From Sulfobacillus thermosulfidooxidans (GTDB taxonomy: Bacteria; Bacillota; Sulfobacillia; Sulfobacillales; Sulfobacillaceae), in NCBI RefSeq assembly GCF_001280565.1, contig NZ_LGRO01000001.1:2542001-2606000 (forward strand): 64,000 nucleotides of DNA, written 5' to 3'. Each line of letters begins with the position of its first letter. Within the stretch, counting starts at the first letter, position 1. The translations under genes were made by a program, and so were the position numbers. Below the pieces are notes generated by a model. That model did not search any database. It had not been told where the DNA came from and was given only the letters and a program-made list of their open reading frames with translations. Positions 7,221 through 15,241 of this stretch are shown in pieces.

Positions 7221-8810
7221 GTGGACCGATCTTCGTTAAAGCATGAGTTACGTTTGATTGATTTGGTCATGGCATCTTTAGGCGGCATTATTGGTTCGGG
7301 GTGGTTATTTGGGGCATTATATGCCGCCAATGTGGCAGGCCCCTCTTCGATTCTCTCATGGGTTATGGGTGGAATTGCCGTCATTTTCATTGGATTAATT
7401 TTTGCTGAATTAACAGGAATGCTTCCCGAGTCGGGTGGTGTCGCCCGTTATCCCCATTATTCCCACGGACATTTAACGAGTTTTATCATGGGATGGGCGA
7501 TTTGGATTGGCTATGCGGCCAGTCCGGCGATTCAAGCCGAAGCCATGGTGCAATATAGCGCTCATTACATTCCCGGCTTATTTAATGCAACGACGAATAC
7601 CATCGAGCCGCCCGGTCTTTTATTGGCAGCTGTTTTAATGTTCTTATTTTTCTTGATTAATTATTTTGGAGTGCGGTCATTTGCCCGGGTTAATACCCCA
7701 TTAACGTTAATCAAGTTTATTATGCCGACACTGACTATCATCGTATTTTTAGCCACGGGGCTTCATTGGCATAATATGCATGTGCAACATTTTGCCCCCT
7801 ATGGCAGTGCCGGTGTTCTCCAAGCGATTGCCACCTCGGGTATTATTTTTTCATATTTAGGATTTCGCCAAGCGGTAGATTTGGCAGGCGAGGCAAAAAA
7901 TCCCCATCGCGATGTGCCCCGGGCGATTATGTTGTCGATTGGGATTGGCATTATTTTGTATTCACTATTGCAAGTGGTTTTTATTGCGGCGGTACCCACT
8001 GCACAGCTTCGGCAAGGATGGGATCATCTTGCTATGGCAGCACCTTTTGCCCAATTGGCGGTGGGACTGAACTTGGGCTGGGTAGCCGCATTGCTCTATG
8101 CTGATGCGATCATATCGCCGACAGGAACGGGTAATGTCTATTTAGCCTCTACCACCCGGGTTCTTTATGCGATGGCGGAAAATGGCTATTTGCCAAAAGT
8201 GTTGGCTAAGGTCGACCCGAAAACCGGTATCCCCGTGGCCTCATTAGTTTTGGCGTTTCTGTTAGGGTTATTGTTTTTGGCCCCGTTTCCGGCATGGAAT
8301 CAACTGGTCAGTGTGATTTCCTCGGCCACGGTTCTCACCTATATTATGGGACCCATTTCAGCCGCCGTGTTTCGTAGGACAGCGCCTAATGCCCCCCGCT
8401 TTTATAGAGTGCCGGGGCTATCTATTGTTGGTCCTGTGGCTTTTGTGATGGGATCTTGGATCATCTACTGGACTGGATGGAATGTCGATTGGAAACTGCT
8501 ATTAGCGATGTTAGTGGGGGTGCTCCTTTATGCACTGTTTTCCTGGCTCTTGCCGGAACAAATTGAGCGGCCCTCTTGGCGTTCGGTGAAAGCAGGAATC
8601 TGGCTGGTTGTGTATTTGATGGCGATGTTAGCCATGTCCTATGGCGGGTCCGGCCGCTTTGGTTCCCCCTACAACCATCACAAAGGATTGATTCACTTTC
8701 CTTATGATTTGATTGTGAGCGCGCTTATGTCCCTGGCTTTTTATTATTGGGGCGTAGCCAGTGGCTACCCGACGCCCCAGTTGACAGAGGCTTTAGGACA
8801 TCCTGAATAA
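7221..8810 (+). CDS. APC-superfamily amino acid permease
   Basis: This 529-residue protein has about 12-14 membrane helices. The first helix carries LVMASLGGIIGSGWLFG, the APC substrate-binding GSG region, and FSYLGFRQAVDLAGEAKNP is a typical amino acid transporter segment. It should import or exchange amino acids across the cytoplasmic membrane; substrate is not predictable. GTG 7221 is chosen because TGAGGTGA lies about five bases upstream; a GTG at 7212 sits inside that site. A clear paralogue is encoded on the other strand at 29306-30967. A universal stress protein gene follows. Confidence 0.88.
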   Translation: MDRSSLKHELRLIDLVMASLGGIIGSGWLFGALYAANVAGPSSILSWVMGGIAVIFIGLIFAELTGMLPESGGVARYPHYSHGHLTSFIMGWAIWIGYAASPAIQAEAMVQYSAHYIPGLFNATTNTIEPPGLLLAAVLMFLFFLINYFGVRSFARVNTPLTLIKFIMPTLTIIVFLATGLHWHNMHVQHFAPYGSAGVLQAIATSGIIFSYLGFRQAVDLAGEAKNPHRDVPRAIMLSIGIGIILYSLLQVVFIAAVPTAQLRQGWDHLAMAAPFAQLAVGLNLGWVAALLYADAIISPTGTGNVYLASTTRVLYAMAENGYLPKVLAKVDPKTGIPVASLVLAFLLGLLFLAPFPAWNQLVSVISSATVLTYIMGPISAAVFRRTAPNAPRFYRVPGLSIVGPVAFVMGSWIIYWTGWNVDWKLLLAMLVGVLLYALFSWLLPEQIERPSWRSVKAGIWLVVYLMAMLAMSYGGSGRFGSPYNHHKGLIHFPYDLIVSALMSLAFYYWGVASGYPTPQLTEALGHPE

Positions 8811-8842
8811 GCAAAGACACATGAACCTTCCCTCTACTTAAC

Positions 8843-8874
8843 CTTCCTGGGATCTTGTCCTACGTTCCAGGAAG
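8843..8874. other. Hairpin between permease and stress protein genes
   Basis: CTTCCTGG (8843-8850) pairs perfectly with CCAGGAAG (8867-8874) around a 16-base loop. No T run follows, so it may be a weak terminator or an mRNA end-stabilising element. Confidence 0.4.
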
Positions 8875-8925
8875 AGGAATATGCGCCTCTTTGGTTCAAG
8901 AATGATTCGAAATGCCATATCGTGC

Positions 8926-8953
8926 TTGCTGAGCTTGTGCTATCTGTCATAAT
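8926..8953 (+). promoter_or_regulatory. Possible sigma-A promoter of the universal stress gene
   Basis: TTGCTG (8926-8931), a 16-base spacer and CATAAT (8948-8953) lie about 40 bases upstream of the start. The match is reasonable but not strong. Confidence 0.4.
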
Positions 8954-8993
8954 GATGAGTAAATAGTGGAGAGAGAAAGGGGTCAATTGTTTG

Positions 8994-9473
8994 ATGTTTA
9001 CCAAGGTGGCTGTTGCCGTCGATGGATCGGAAGCAAGTTATCATGCGCTCAGTAAAGCACTGGAAATGACGGGAGAAGAAGGACAACTTCTTCTTATTGA
9101 TGTGAAAGATATTACCGCATTTATTCAACCGATGTCGTTAGGTACAACGTATGGAACGCCAATCGCGACAGAAAATTTGCAAGCATTACTCGATGAATGG
9201 GATAAAAATGCTGAGGCCGTCCACCAAAAGGCCCAAAAAATGGTCGAAACGACCAAGATTCAGGCTGAATGGCGTATTGTTACCGTGGAGGAAGGGGAAG
9301 GCACGGCCGCGCAGGCCTTTTTCGATACCGCAAGCAAATGGGGTGCCGATGTGATTGTGGTGGGGAGACATCAAGGCTCCCGTTTCATTGAAGGGATGTT
9401 TGGCAGTTTTCCTCGTTGGTTGGTTACTCATTCCACTCTTCCGGTGTTAATCGTGCCGCCTGCTGGGAAATAA
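8994..9473 (+). CDS. Universal stress protein (UspA family)
   Basis: This 159-residue cytoplasmic protein has the UspA fold: VAVAVDGSEASYHAL at the N-terminus with the nucleotide-binding Asp, and near the C-terminus VVGRHQGS...GMFGSFPRWLVTHSTLPVLIVPP. The phosphate loop is close to the G-x2-G-x9-G-S/T pattern, with a shifted spacing (GRHQG then GS), so ATP binding is plausible but not assured. AGAAAGGGG precedes the start; TTG 8991 is a possible start one codon earlier. The gene has its own probable promoter and terminator. Confidence 0.9.
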   Translation: MFTKVAVAVDGSEASYHALSKALEMTGEEGQLLLIDVKDITAFIQPMSLGTTYGTPIATENLQALLDEWDKNAEAVHQKAQKMVETTKIQAEWRIVTVEEGEGTAAQAFFDTASKWGADVIVVGRHQGSRFIEGMFGSFPRWLVTHSTLPVLIVPPAGK

Positions 9474-9496
9474 CAAGGGGATTTTAGGTGAGGATA

Positions 9497-9525
9497 GAAC
9501 AAGGTCTTTGGCCTTGTTCTTTTTT
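9497..9525 (+). terminator. Rho-independent terminator of the universal stress gene
   Basis: GAACAAGG (9497-9504) pairs with CCTTGTTC (9512-9519) and is followed by TTTTTT. It begins 24 bases after the stop codon. Confidence 0.9.
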
Positions 9526-9668
9526 GGTTGGCATCAAAGAGAAGAAATCCAGAGCGTTGCTTCAAAGCCTTACCCACAAGACGGTGATGGGCGAATTCGA
9601 CAGCCGCCACTAGCTTAAAAAAAAGAGCCGATATCGCATAGTTGTCCAAAAAAATTTCCAAAACTTAC

Positions 9669-9697
9669 TTGACATCAAGACCAAACGATTTTAATAT
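9669..9697 (+). promoter_or_regulatory. Consensus sigma-A promoter of the first hsp20 gene
   Basis: TTGACA (9669-9674), exactly 17 bases, then TAATAT (9692-9697). The following leader AAAGTCAACGAAAGACAAAG is identical to the one in front of the second hsp20 gene, as are most positions around the -35 box. The spacer sequences differ, so the conserved boxes and leader are under selection or recently duplicated. No CIRCE element is visible. Confidence 0.85.
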
Positions 9698-9740
9698 AAA
9701 GTCAACGAAAGACAAAGTCATTAAGGAGAGGTGAGGTAAG

Positions 9741-10127
9741 ATGACGATGTGGGATGAACTCTTCCGGCCATTAGAACAAATAGATTTTGTACCGGCCACC
9801 AATATTGTGAAGAAAGATGATGAGTTTGCGGTGGTCTTGGCGGTGCCTGGCTATACAGAAGAACAATTAAGTTTAAGCATTGATGAGAATGTCTTAGAGA
9901 TTCGCGCACAAGGCACGGCACCATCTGAAAATGAAGTATATTTGCGCCGGGAAATTCGCCAGCTTCCTTTCCGGTACCGGGTGGAATTACCGGAACGGGC
10001 GCAAGTGGACAACATCAGTGCGGAACTGAAAGCGGGATTATTAACCGTGCGTATTCCCTTGCAGCCGAAGAAAATTATTCCGGTGAAAATTCTGGGGAGT
10101 GACACCGCGAAGAGTATTGAAGCATAA
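9741..10127 (+). CDS. Small heat shock protein, Hsp20 family (copy 1)
   Basis: This 128-residue alpha-crystallin-domain chaperone binds unfolding proteins in the cytoplasm without ATP. A short N-terminal arm (MTMWDELFRPLEQIDFVPAT) precedes the domain from about residue 20 (NIVKKDDEFAVVLAVPGY) to ELKAGLLTVRIPLQ, the family A-x-x-x-G-L-L signature. The C-terminal tail holds an IPVKIL segment, close to the I-x-I anchor. The ribosome site AAGGAGAGGTGAGG precedes ATG. It is about 90 percent identical by eye to the copy at 11544, including leader and promoter. Confidence 0.95.
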   Translation: MTMWDELFRPLEQIDFVPATNIVKKDDEFAVVLAVPGYTEEQLSLSIDENVLEIRAQGTAPSENEVYLRREIRQLPFRYRVELPERAQVDNISAELKAGLLTVRIPLQPKKIIPVKILGSDTAKSIEA

Positions 10128-10172
10128 GGACTTTTAAGGACGAGTTTTAGCCTCTCATAAGCATATTAAGAT

Positions 10173-10210
10173 AAGTCCCATGCCTGAAGATTTCGGTGTG
10201 GGACTTTTTT
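10173..10210 (+). terminator. Rho-independent terminator of hsp20 copy 1
   Basis: AAGTCCCA (10173-10180) pairs with TGGGACTT (10199-10206), followed by four more T. Confidence 0.85.
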
Positions 10211-10306
10211 GTACCTATGACCAGTTTTCATCCCCAAGTCACAGCAGGGAAAGCGGAGTGGGTTGTCGAATGAAACAGCAAGGGACAATAACGTAGAGGA
10301 GAGAAA

Positions 10307-11221
10307 ATGATGCGGGAAATCTATCCGGTGGCGCCCTATCCGTATACATTCGGACGTTATCACGAACCCATTGCCCGGGTAAAACTCAACGAAATGGTTG
10401 TATTGTACACGGAAGATTGCTTCGAAGGCCGGGTCCAGTCTGAAGACGATTTACCGAGTGTGGTGGCAGGGAAATATCTGAATCCTCAAACGGGCCCCAT
10501 TTACATTGAGGGTGCTGAACCAGGCGATCAGCTGGTGGTACATATTCATGACATCACCTTAACACGGGACTGGGCGGTGAGTGCTCAAATTCCGTTTTTT
10601 GGTGGACTCACGGCCACCACGTTGACTGCCACTTTGCAAGAGCCATTACCAGAAAAGGTTTGGATTTACCGCAAACAGGCCGATGGACGCTTTGCCTATT
10701 CCGATCGGTTTTCCATTGCTCCGGCGCCTTTCATGGGAACCATTGGCACCGCTCCCGATTTAGAAGCCTTATCGGCCTTAACCCCATTTATGCATGGGGG
10801 CAACATGGATGTGCCCGATGTTAAGGCGGGCAATACGGTCTATTTGCCGGTGAACGTTCCGGGAGCCTATTTTTCGACCGGCGATTGCCACGTGGCCCAA
10901 GGGGAAGGCGAAGCATGTGGGGTGGCGTTAGAAATTTCCGGAAAAATTACCCTGTCCTTTGACCTGATTAAAAACCGGCCCATTAATTGGCCGCGTATCG
11001 AGTCGCCAAAAGAAATCATGACTGTGGGGAGTGCGAGACCTATGGAAGATGCGGCGCGCATTGCCTATAGTGAACTGGTTAAGTGGCTCATCCAGGATTT
11101 TGGCTTTGATAAATGGGATGCCTATCAACTGGTAAGCCAAGCCGGCAAATTATATGTGGGCAATATGGTCGATACCTATTACAGTCTCGTGGCCAAACTT
11201 TCTAAAGAATTTTTGGCTTGA
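10307..11221 (+). CDS. Acetamidase/formamidase family amidohydrolase
   Basis: This 304-residue protein belongs to the FmdA/AmdA family, which hydrolyses short amides to the acid and ammonia. Supporting segments are TEDCFEGRV (residues about 33-43), NPQTGPIYIEGAEPGDQLVVHI (61-82), APFMGTIGTAP, GGNMDVPDV and YFSTGDCHVAQGEGEACGVALE, the metal-site His/Glu block of the family. GAGAGGAGAG precedes paired ATG codons (10307 and 10310). It lies alone between two hsp20 copies, each of which has its own terminator or promoter, so it is probably transcribed independently. Its role may be nitrogen supply; substrate is not predictable. Confidence 0.9.
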   Translation: MMREIYPVAPYPYTFGRYHEPIARVKLNEMVVLYTEDCFEGRVQSEDDLPSVVAGKYLNPQTGPIYIEGAEPGDQLVVHIHDITLTRDWAVSAQIPFFGGLTATTLTATLQEPLPEKVWIYRKQADGRFAYSDRFSIAPAPFMGTIGTAPDLEALSALTPFMHGGNMDVPDVKAGNTVYLPVNVPGAYFSTGDCHVAQGEGEACGVALEISGKITLSFDLIKNRPINWPRIESPKEIMTVGSARPMEDAARIAYSELVKWLIQDFGFDKWDAYQLVSQAGKLYVGNMVDTYYSLVAKLSKEFLA

Positions 11222-11471
11222 ACCTCAACCATAATGAATTCGGGGAAAGAGAGTCGGTATGGGGTCGCAACACCATAGCGGCCCTCTTGCTTTTCTTTTT
11301 ATCCTCTAAACACTCAAAAGGCTTCGGGCAATGCTAGGATGTTAGCAGCTAAAGGCCCGTTTTAACGCTAAGCTAACAGAAACTAAAGGAGACGAAATGG
11401 CCGTAAGCATTGGGGATGCTTATTAAGACCGCAAGCTCAAACTTGTTTGAAAAAATTTTTTCCAAGATTAC

Positions 11472-11500
11472 TTGACAGAGGTAAATCGTGGATCTAATAT
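11472..11500 (+). promoter_or_regulatory. Consensus sigma-A promoter of the second hsp20 gene
   Basis: TTGACA (11472-11477), 17 bases, then TAATAT (11495-11500), followed by the same AAAGTCAACGAAAGACAAAG leader as copy 1. The promoter-leader cassette is thus shared by the two genes. Confidence 0.85.
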
Positions 11501-11543
11501 AAAGTCAACGAAAGACAAAGTCATAAAGGTGAGGTGAGGTACG

Positions 11544-11930
11544 ATGACGATGTGGGATGAACTCTTCCGGCCATTGGAACAAATTGATTTTGTTCCGGCA
11601 ACAAACATTGTGAAAAAGGACGACGAATTTGCTGTGGTCTTGGCGGTGCCAGGATACAGTGAAGAGCAATTGAGCTTGAGCATTGACGATAACGTTTTGG
11701 AGATTCGTGCTCAAGGCGGTGCGACGACTGATAACGAAGTGTACCTGCGCAGAGAAATTCGGCAATTACCTTTCCGGTACCGGGTGGAGTTGCCTGAAAG
11801 AGCTCAAGTTGATCACATTAGTGCGGAATTAAAGGCGGGATTGTTAACCGTCCGGATTCCGTTGCAAGGCAAAAAAGTAATTCCGGTCAAGATACACAGC
11901 GTCGACACAGCCAAGAGTTTGGAAGCCTAA
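11544..11930 (+). CDS. Small heat shock protein, Hsp20 family (copy 2)
   Basis: This 128-residue Hsp20 has the same length and order of elements as the gene at 9741: an N-terminal WDELFRPLEQIDFVPAT arm, the alpha-crystallin domain, the AGLLTVRIPLQ signature and a VIPVKI tail. Most differences are conservative (TEEQ to SEEQ, DENV to DDNV, PKKIIPVK to GKKVIPVK) or silent. The two copies may form mixed oligomers. Promoter, leader and ribosome site are also duplicated; an unrelated amidase gene sits between the copies. Confidence 0.95.
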   Translation: MTMWDELFRPLEQIDFVPATNIVKKDDEFAVVLAVPGYSEEQLSLSIDDNVLEIRAQGGATTDNEVYLRREIRQLPFRYRVELPERAQVDHISAELKAGLLTVRIPLQGKKVIPVKIHSVDTAKSLEA

Positions 11931-11940
11931 GACCGCAATT

Positions 11941-11971
11941 AACCCCTGCCGAGATGTAGCAGGGGTTTTTC
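11941..11971 (+). terminator. Rho-independent terminator of hsp20 copy 2
   Basis: AACCCCTGC (11941-11949) pairs perfectly with GCAGGGGTT (11959-11967), followed by further T residues. Confidence 0.92.
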
Positions 11972-12017
11972 TTTCATCATTTGTGATATTTTAAAATGTC
12001 AAAGAGGGAGAATTTTC

Positions 12018-12626
12018 ATGGGACTTAGCGCTTTAGGACCGTTAACATTAGAAGGCCAGGTGGTACGTCTTGAGCCTCTAAACATGACACATTTTTCAGG
12101 TCTTTTACAGGCGGCGCAAGATTCTCGTATTTGGCCTTGGCTTTCGATGGATTTGTCTGACAGCAAAACTTTGGAAAAATTTATCCGGCTAGCTATGGAA
12201 CAGGAAAGGCGAAACTGGTCTTACACTTTTGCCGTCATCATGAAGGATTCAGGCCGTATTGTGGGCAGTACACGGTATTTGGATATTAGCCGTCATGACC
12301 GTACTTTGGAAATAGGCTGGACGTGGTATCACCCTTCGGTATGGGGAAGTAAGGTCAATCCTGAGTGCAAATACTTGTTGTTGCGACATGCGTTTGTAGA
12401 ATGGGGAGCTATTCGAGTGGTTCTCAAAACCGATCACTTGAATCAGCATTCTCAGCGCGCCATCGAGAAATTAGGGGCGGTGTTTGAAGGACGATTGCGC
12501 AACCACCGCATCCGCCCCGACGGAAGCATTCGGGATACTCTGCTCTATAGCATTATCGATACCGAATGGCCTGCGGTCCGCGAAACGCTTCTTAGCCGTC
12601 TTGATGTGTCTGGGACAACGGTGTGA
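12018..12626 (+). CDS. GNAT-family N-acetyltransferase (RimJ/RimL-like)
   Basis: This 202-residue protein transfers acetyl from acetyl-CoA to an amino group of a protein or small molecule. The order is typical of RimJ/RimL-type GNATs: LEGQVVRLEPL at the start, FAVIMKDSGRIVGSTRYLDI (strand and acceptor region), LEIGWTWYHPSVWGSKVNPECKYLLLRHAF in the CoA-binding region, and LNQHSQRAIEKLGAVFEGRLRNH near the end. GAGGGAGAA precedes ATG. The 3' end overlaps the converging MFS gene by 35 bases. Substrate is unknown. Confidence 0.9.
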   Translation: MGLSALGPLTLEGQVVRLEPLNMTHFSGLLQAAQDSRIWPWLSMDLSDSKTLEKFIRLAMEQERRNWSYTFAVIMKDSGRIVGSTRYLDISRHDRTLEIGWTWYHPSVWGSKVNPECKYLLLRHAFVEWGAIRVVLKTDHLNQHSQRAIEKLGAVFEGRLRNHRIRPDGSIRDTLLYSIIDTEWPAVRETLLSRLDVSGTTV

Positions 12627-13980
12627 AAAAAGAACCCGCCACGGCAAGCACGCTCAACAGTGATAGGATGACAAAAAGTGTTTTGCTTGTGCTCAGTGTG
12701 CCTAACATGACAGAAAGGGTGGCTGCTGAGACAATCGCTCCCAGATAGCGTAATAACATATAGGTGCCTGCTATGGTGCCTGTATGGGCAGCGGGTACCG
12801 ATTCAATCACGGCTTTTTGCAAGACCACATTATTTATGGCATAGCCAAATCCTAACAAAATCACGCCGCTAAGGAGCATGAAGATGGAGATCTGATCAAG
12901 ATCGACCAAGAAAAAACTGCCTAATAGGGCAATACTTGTGCCCCATAATAAAGGGAGACGGCGGTGTGAACCTTGAGCAAAACGTCCACCCCATATGGAT
13001 CCCACAGCCATGGCGGCCGACATGGCGAATAGGGCAAGCGCCGTATCCACTACACTCCAGTGCCGATAATCTTGTAAAAAGGTCGGAATGCCAAACAATC
13101 CGGCGTAAAAAACAACATTAAGGGTTACTGTCAACGCGCTATATAAGCTAAAAGACTGACTCCGAAACAGCTTGACGGGAATCACTGGATGCATGCTATG
13201 GTTCTCCACGATAATGAAGAGGATTGTGAAAAAGATAGCGGCCAGCAAATAGAGCCAGTCTGTTGAGTTTTTTATGCTGTTTGACCAGATGAGCCAAAGC
13301 ACCATAGTCACAACAAATAACAGGGTCCCGGCTGCATCAAAATGCGTTAAAGCATGTAATGAGCCGCGGGACGTGGGCTTGACATAACGTAGTCCCATCC
13401 ATAACAGTGCTGCGGTGAGGATGACTAAAGGAGCATTGAGCCAAAAAATGGCTCGCCAGTCAAAGGTTTTAACCAGAAATCCCCCAACCGTGGGGCCGAT
13501 AGCAGCGGATATACCGATACTCATGCCGATCCATCCAAGAAACTGGCCTTGTTTTTCGCTTTGATAGAGGCGCACAAGACCAATGGCATTAGGATACAAG
13601 ATGGACGTGGACACGGCTTGAATTACGCGCCATAAAACGAGTATGCCATAAAAGGGGGCGAAAGGCGCGCCCAAAGCCGTGATCAATAGTAAGCCAAGAC
13701 CGAGATAAACCAGACGTTTATATCCTAAAATGTCACCGAGATCCCCTGCGATCGGTTGAGTAATGGCGCTTCCTAAGTAAAATCCGGAAATAATCCAAAC
13801 GATGGCATGGGGTGTCAAATGAAATTGCCGTAAAATGTCGGGGATAGCAATCGAAATGGTTGAAGAATTGACGGCATTCAATGAAACACCCAGCAAGATG
13901 GCCAAAGTAAACGGCAAAGTATTGATTGAGTGCGAATTGGACGGGTTCGCGTGTTGATGTGATACAAAACGGTGTGCCAT
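12592..13980 (-). CDS. Major facilitator superfamily drug exporter (DHA2/EmrB-type)
   Basis: This is a 462-residue protein with about 14 membrane helices. NSSTISIAIPDILRQFH in helix 1, WIISGFYLGSAITQPIAGDLGDILGYKR (the DHA2 motif A region) and a G/P-rich helix 5 point to a proton-coupled multidrug exporter. Start 13980 (MAHRFVSHQH) is chosen because GGGAAAGGG lies upstream; the frame remains open to 14109 but the added residues look untranslated. It converges on the acetyltransferase gene with a 35-base overlap. Substrate unknown. Confidence 0.85.
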   Translation of the reverse strand: MAHRFVSHQHANPSNSHSINTLPFTLAILLGVSLNAVNSSTISIAIPDILRQFHLTPHAIVWIISGFYLGSAITQPIAGDLGDILGYKRLVYLGLGLLLITALGAPFAPFYGILVLWRVIQAVSTSILYPNAIGLVRLYQSEKQGQFLGWIGMSIGISAAIGPTVGGFLVKTFDWRAIFWLNAPLVILTAALLWMGLRYVKPTSRGSLHALTHFDAAGTLLFVVTMVLWLIWSNSIKNSTDWLYLLAAIFFTILFIIVENHSMHPVIPVKLFRSQSFSLYSALTVTLNVVFYAGLFGIPTFLQDYRHWSVVDTALALFAMSAAMAVGSIWGGRFAQGSHRRLPLLWGTSIALLGSFFLVDLDQISIFMLLSGVILLGFGYAINNVVLQKAVIESVPAAHTGTIAGTYMLLRYLGAIVSAATLSVMLGTLSTSKTLFVILSLLSVLAVAGSFFTPLSQTHQDG

Positions 13981-14266
13981 GACAAACCCTTTCCCGATGA
14001 GGATGTAGGCACGGTTCACGGTTCGTGCCTTGTTCACTATACAACCGGTCATGAATTCTAGGGCAGATGAATTTCCCATGCCATGACATAGGACTTGCCT
14101 ATGGGTCATAACAGGCTAAGGACATAGTCCAGGACGACGTCAAGACTGATTCTCATTTGCTTTAAGGCGAATAATGCATTGGCTCTCCGTATAATGGCGC
14201 TGGAAGAGAAAAAAACAGTGCATCCAAATTCCCGTGACAACGACAATGGAGAGGAGGGGGTAGCTG

Positions 14267-14989
14267 GTGCAACAGTTGAAGACAACGGGGCACTCAGAAA
14301 AAGTGCGCCATACGCCGCAAGCACGTTCTATCCGAGAAGTAGTCTTTGGAGTAAATGATGGCCTGGTGTCTATAACGGGACTTGTCGTCGGGGTCAGCGC
14401 ATCCCATATGGGGTCCCATCAAATTCTCGTGGCGGCTATCGCGGCGGTGGTGGCGGCATCGGTGGCGATGGGCTTAGGCCAATATTTATCCACGGTGGCC
14501 CAAAACGAGTATTTTTTGGCTGAACGTTCTCGGGAAATGAGGGAGGTCCATGAGATTCCCCAAGAAGAAGTGGCTGAAGTTGAAAGTATTTACCGGGCAC
14601 AAGGATTTTCTCATGATCAAGTAGAAATGTTGACACGGCACATTACCGCAGACAAAGACCGCTGGGTGGACTTCATGATGAAAGAAGAACTAGGAATTGT
14701 CCTGGACAGCATGGATAATCCTTGGACCTCCGCCTTAGTTATGACCTTAGCGGTCATTGCGGGTTCTTTACCGCCAGTGCTCCCGTTTGTCATCGATACC
14801 AATACCACCACGGCATTGACATGGGCTATCGTTTTGGCCTCCGTGGCAGCGTTTTCCTTAGGTGTCCTCAAATCCATTGTTGGAAAGACGTCATGGATTA
14901 AAGGAGGCCTGCAGTTTTTCTTTGTCACTGCCGTAGCTATTGTTATCGGAATAGGTGCCGGACACGGACTGGGAGCACTTTTAACATGA
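14267..14989 (+). CDS. VIT1/CCC1-family iron or manganese transporter
   Basis: This 240-residue membrane protein has the family pattern: RSIREVVFGVNDGLVSITGLVVGVSA in the first helix, MGLGQYLSTVAQNEYF in helix 2, then a charged helical metal-binding segment rich in Glu (REMREVHEIPQEEVAEVE and MMKEELGI), and three C-terminal helices. These proteins export Fe2+ or Mn2+ from the cytoplasm, which suits a metal-rich acidic habitat. The GTG start follows GGAGAGGAGGGGG. Its stop overlaps the next gene by four bases (ATGA). Confidence 0.92.
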   Translation: MQQLKTTGHSEKVRHTPQARSIREVVFGVNDGLVSITGLVVGVSASHMGSHQILVAAIAAVVAASVAMGLGQYLSTVAQNEYFLAERSREMREVHEIPQEEVAEVESIYRAQGFSHDQVEMLTRHITADKDRWVDFMMKEELGIVLDSMDNPWTSALVMTLAVIAGSLPPVLPFVIDTNTTTALTWAIVLASVAAFSLGVLKSIVGKTSWIKGGLQFFFVTAVAIVIGIGAGHGLGALLT

Positions 14990-15180
14990 GGATTTATGAC
15001 CCGTATTTGCAAGGCCTTGCCGATCTCTTAGAGGAAGAAGAAGCCTCTGGCGCCGAATGGTTTTGGCCGGAATGGCGCTCCCTTTTTCAGGTGCTTGCCA
15101 TAAGGCACATATCTCAAGCTCAAGAACTTGATGCCATCAAATTGTGGATTCTGCGCGATCCACAATTTTTAGGGAAATAA
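14986..15180 (+). CDS. Small acidic hypothetical protein coupled to the metal transporter
   Basis: This 64-residue protein (MRIYDPYLQGLADLLEEEEASG...) overlaps the transporter stop by ATGA, so translation is probably coupled. It has an acidic cluster (EEEE) and several Trp, and no membrane helix. It could be a cytoplasmic partner or regulator of the transporter; this is only a neighbourhood inference. No family recognised. Confidence 0.5.
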   Translation: MRIYDPYLQGLADLLEEEEASGAEWFWPEWRSLFQVLAIRHISQAQELDAIKLWILRDPQFLGK

Positions 15181-15241
15181 CATCCGTTGCATGACATCTT
15201 GTCGTATTCCTAAGTAAGAAAATACCGAAGGAGTGCGCGAG

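Noticed and set aside
14106-14324. 72-codon minus-strand frame upstream of the MFS gene
   Set aside because: It overlaps the metal transporter start antisense and has no supporting signal.
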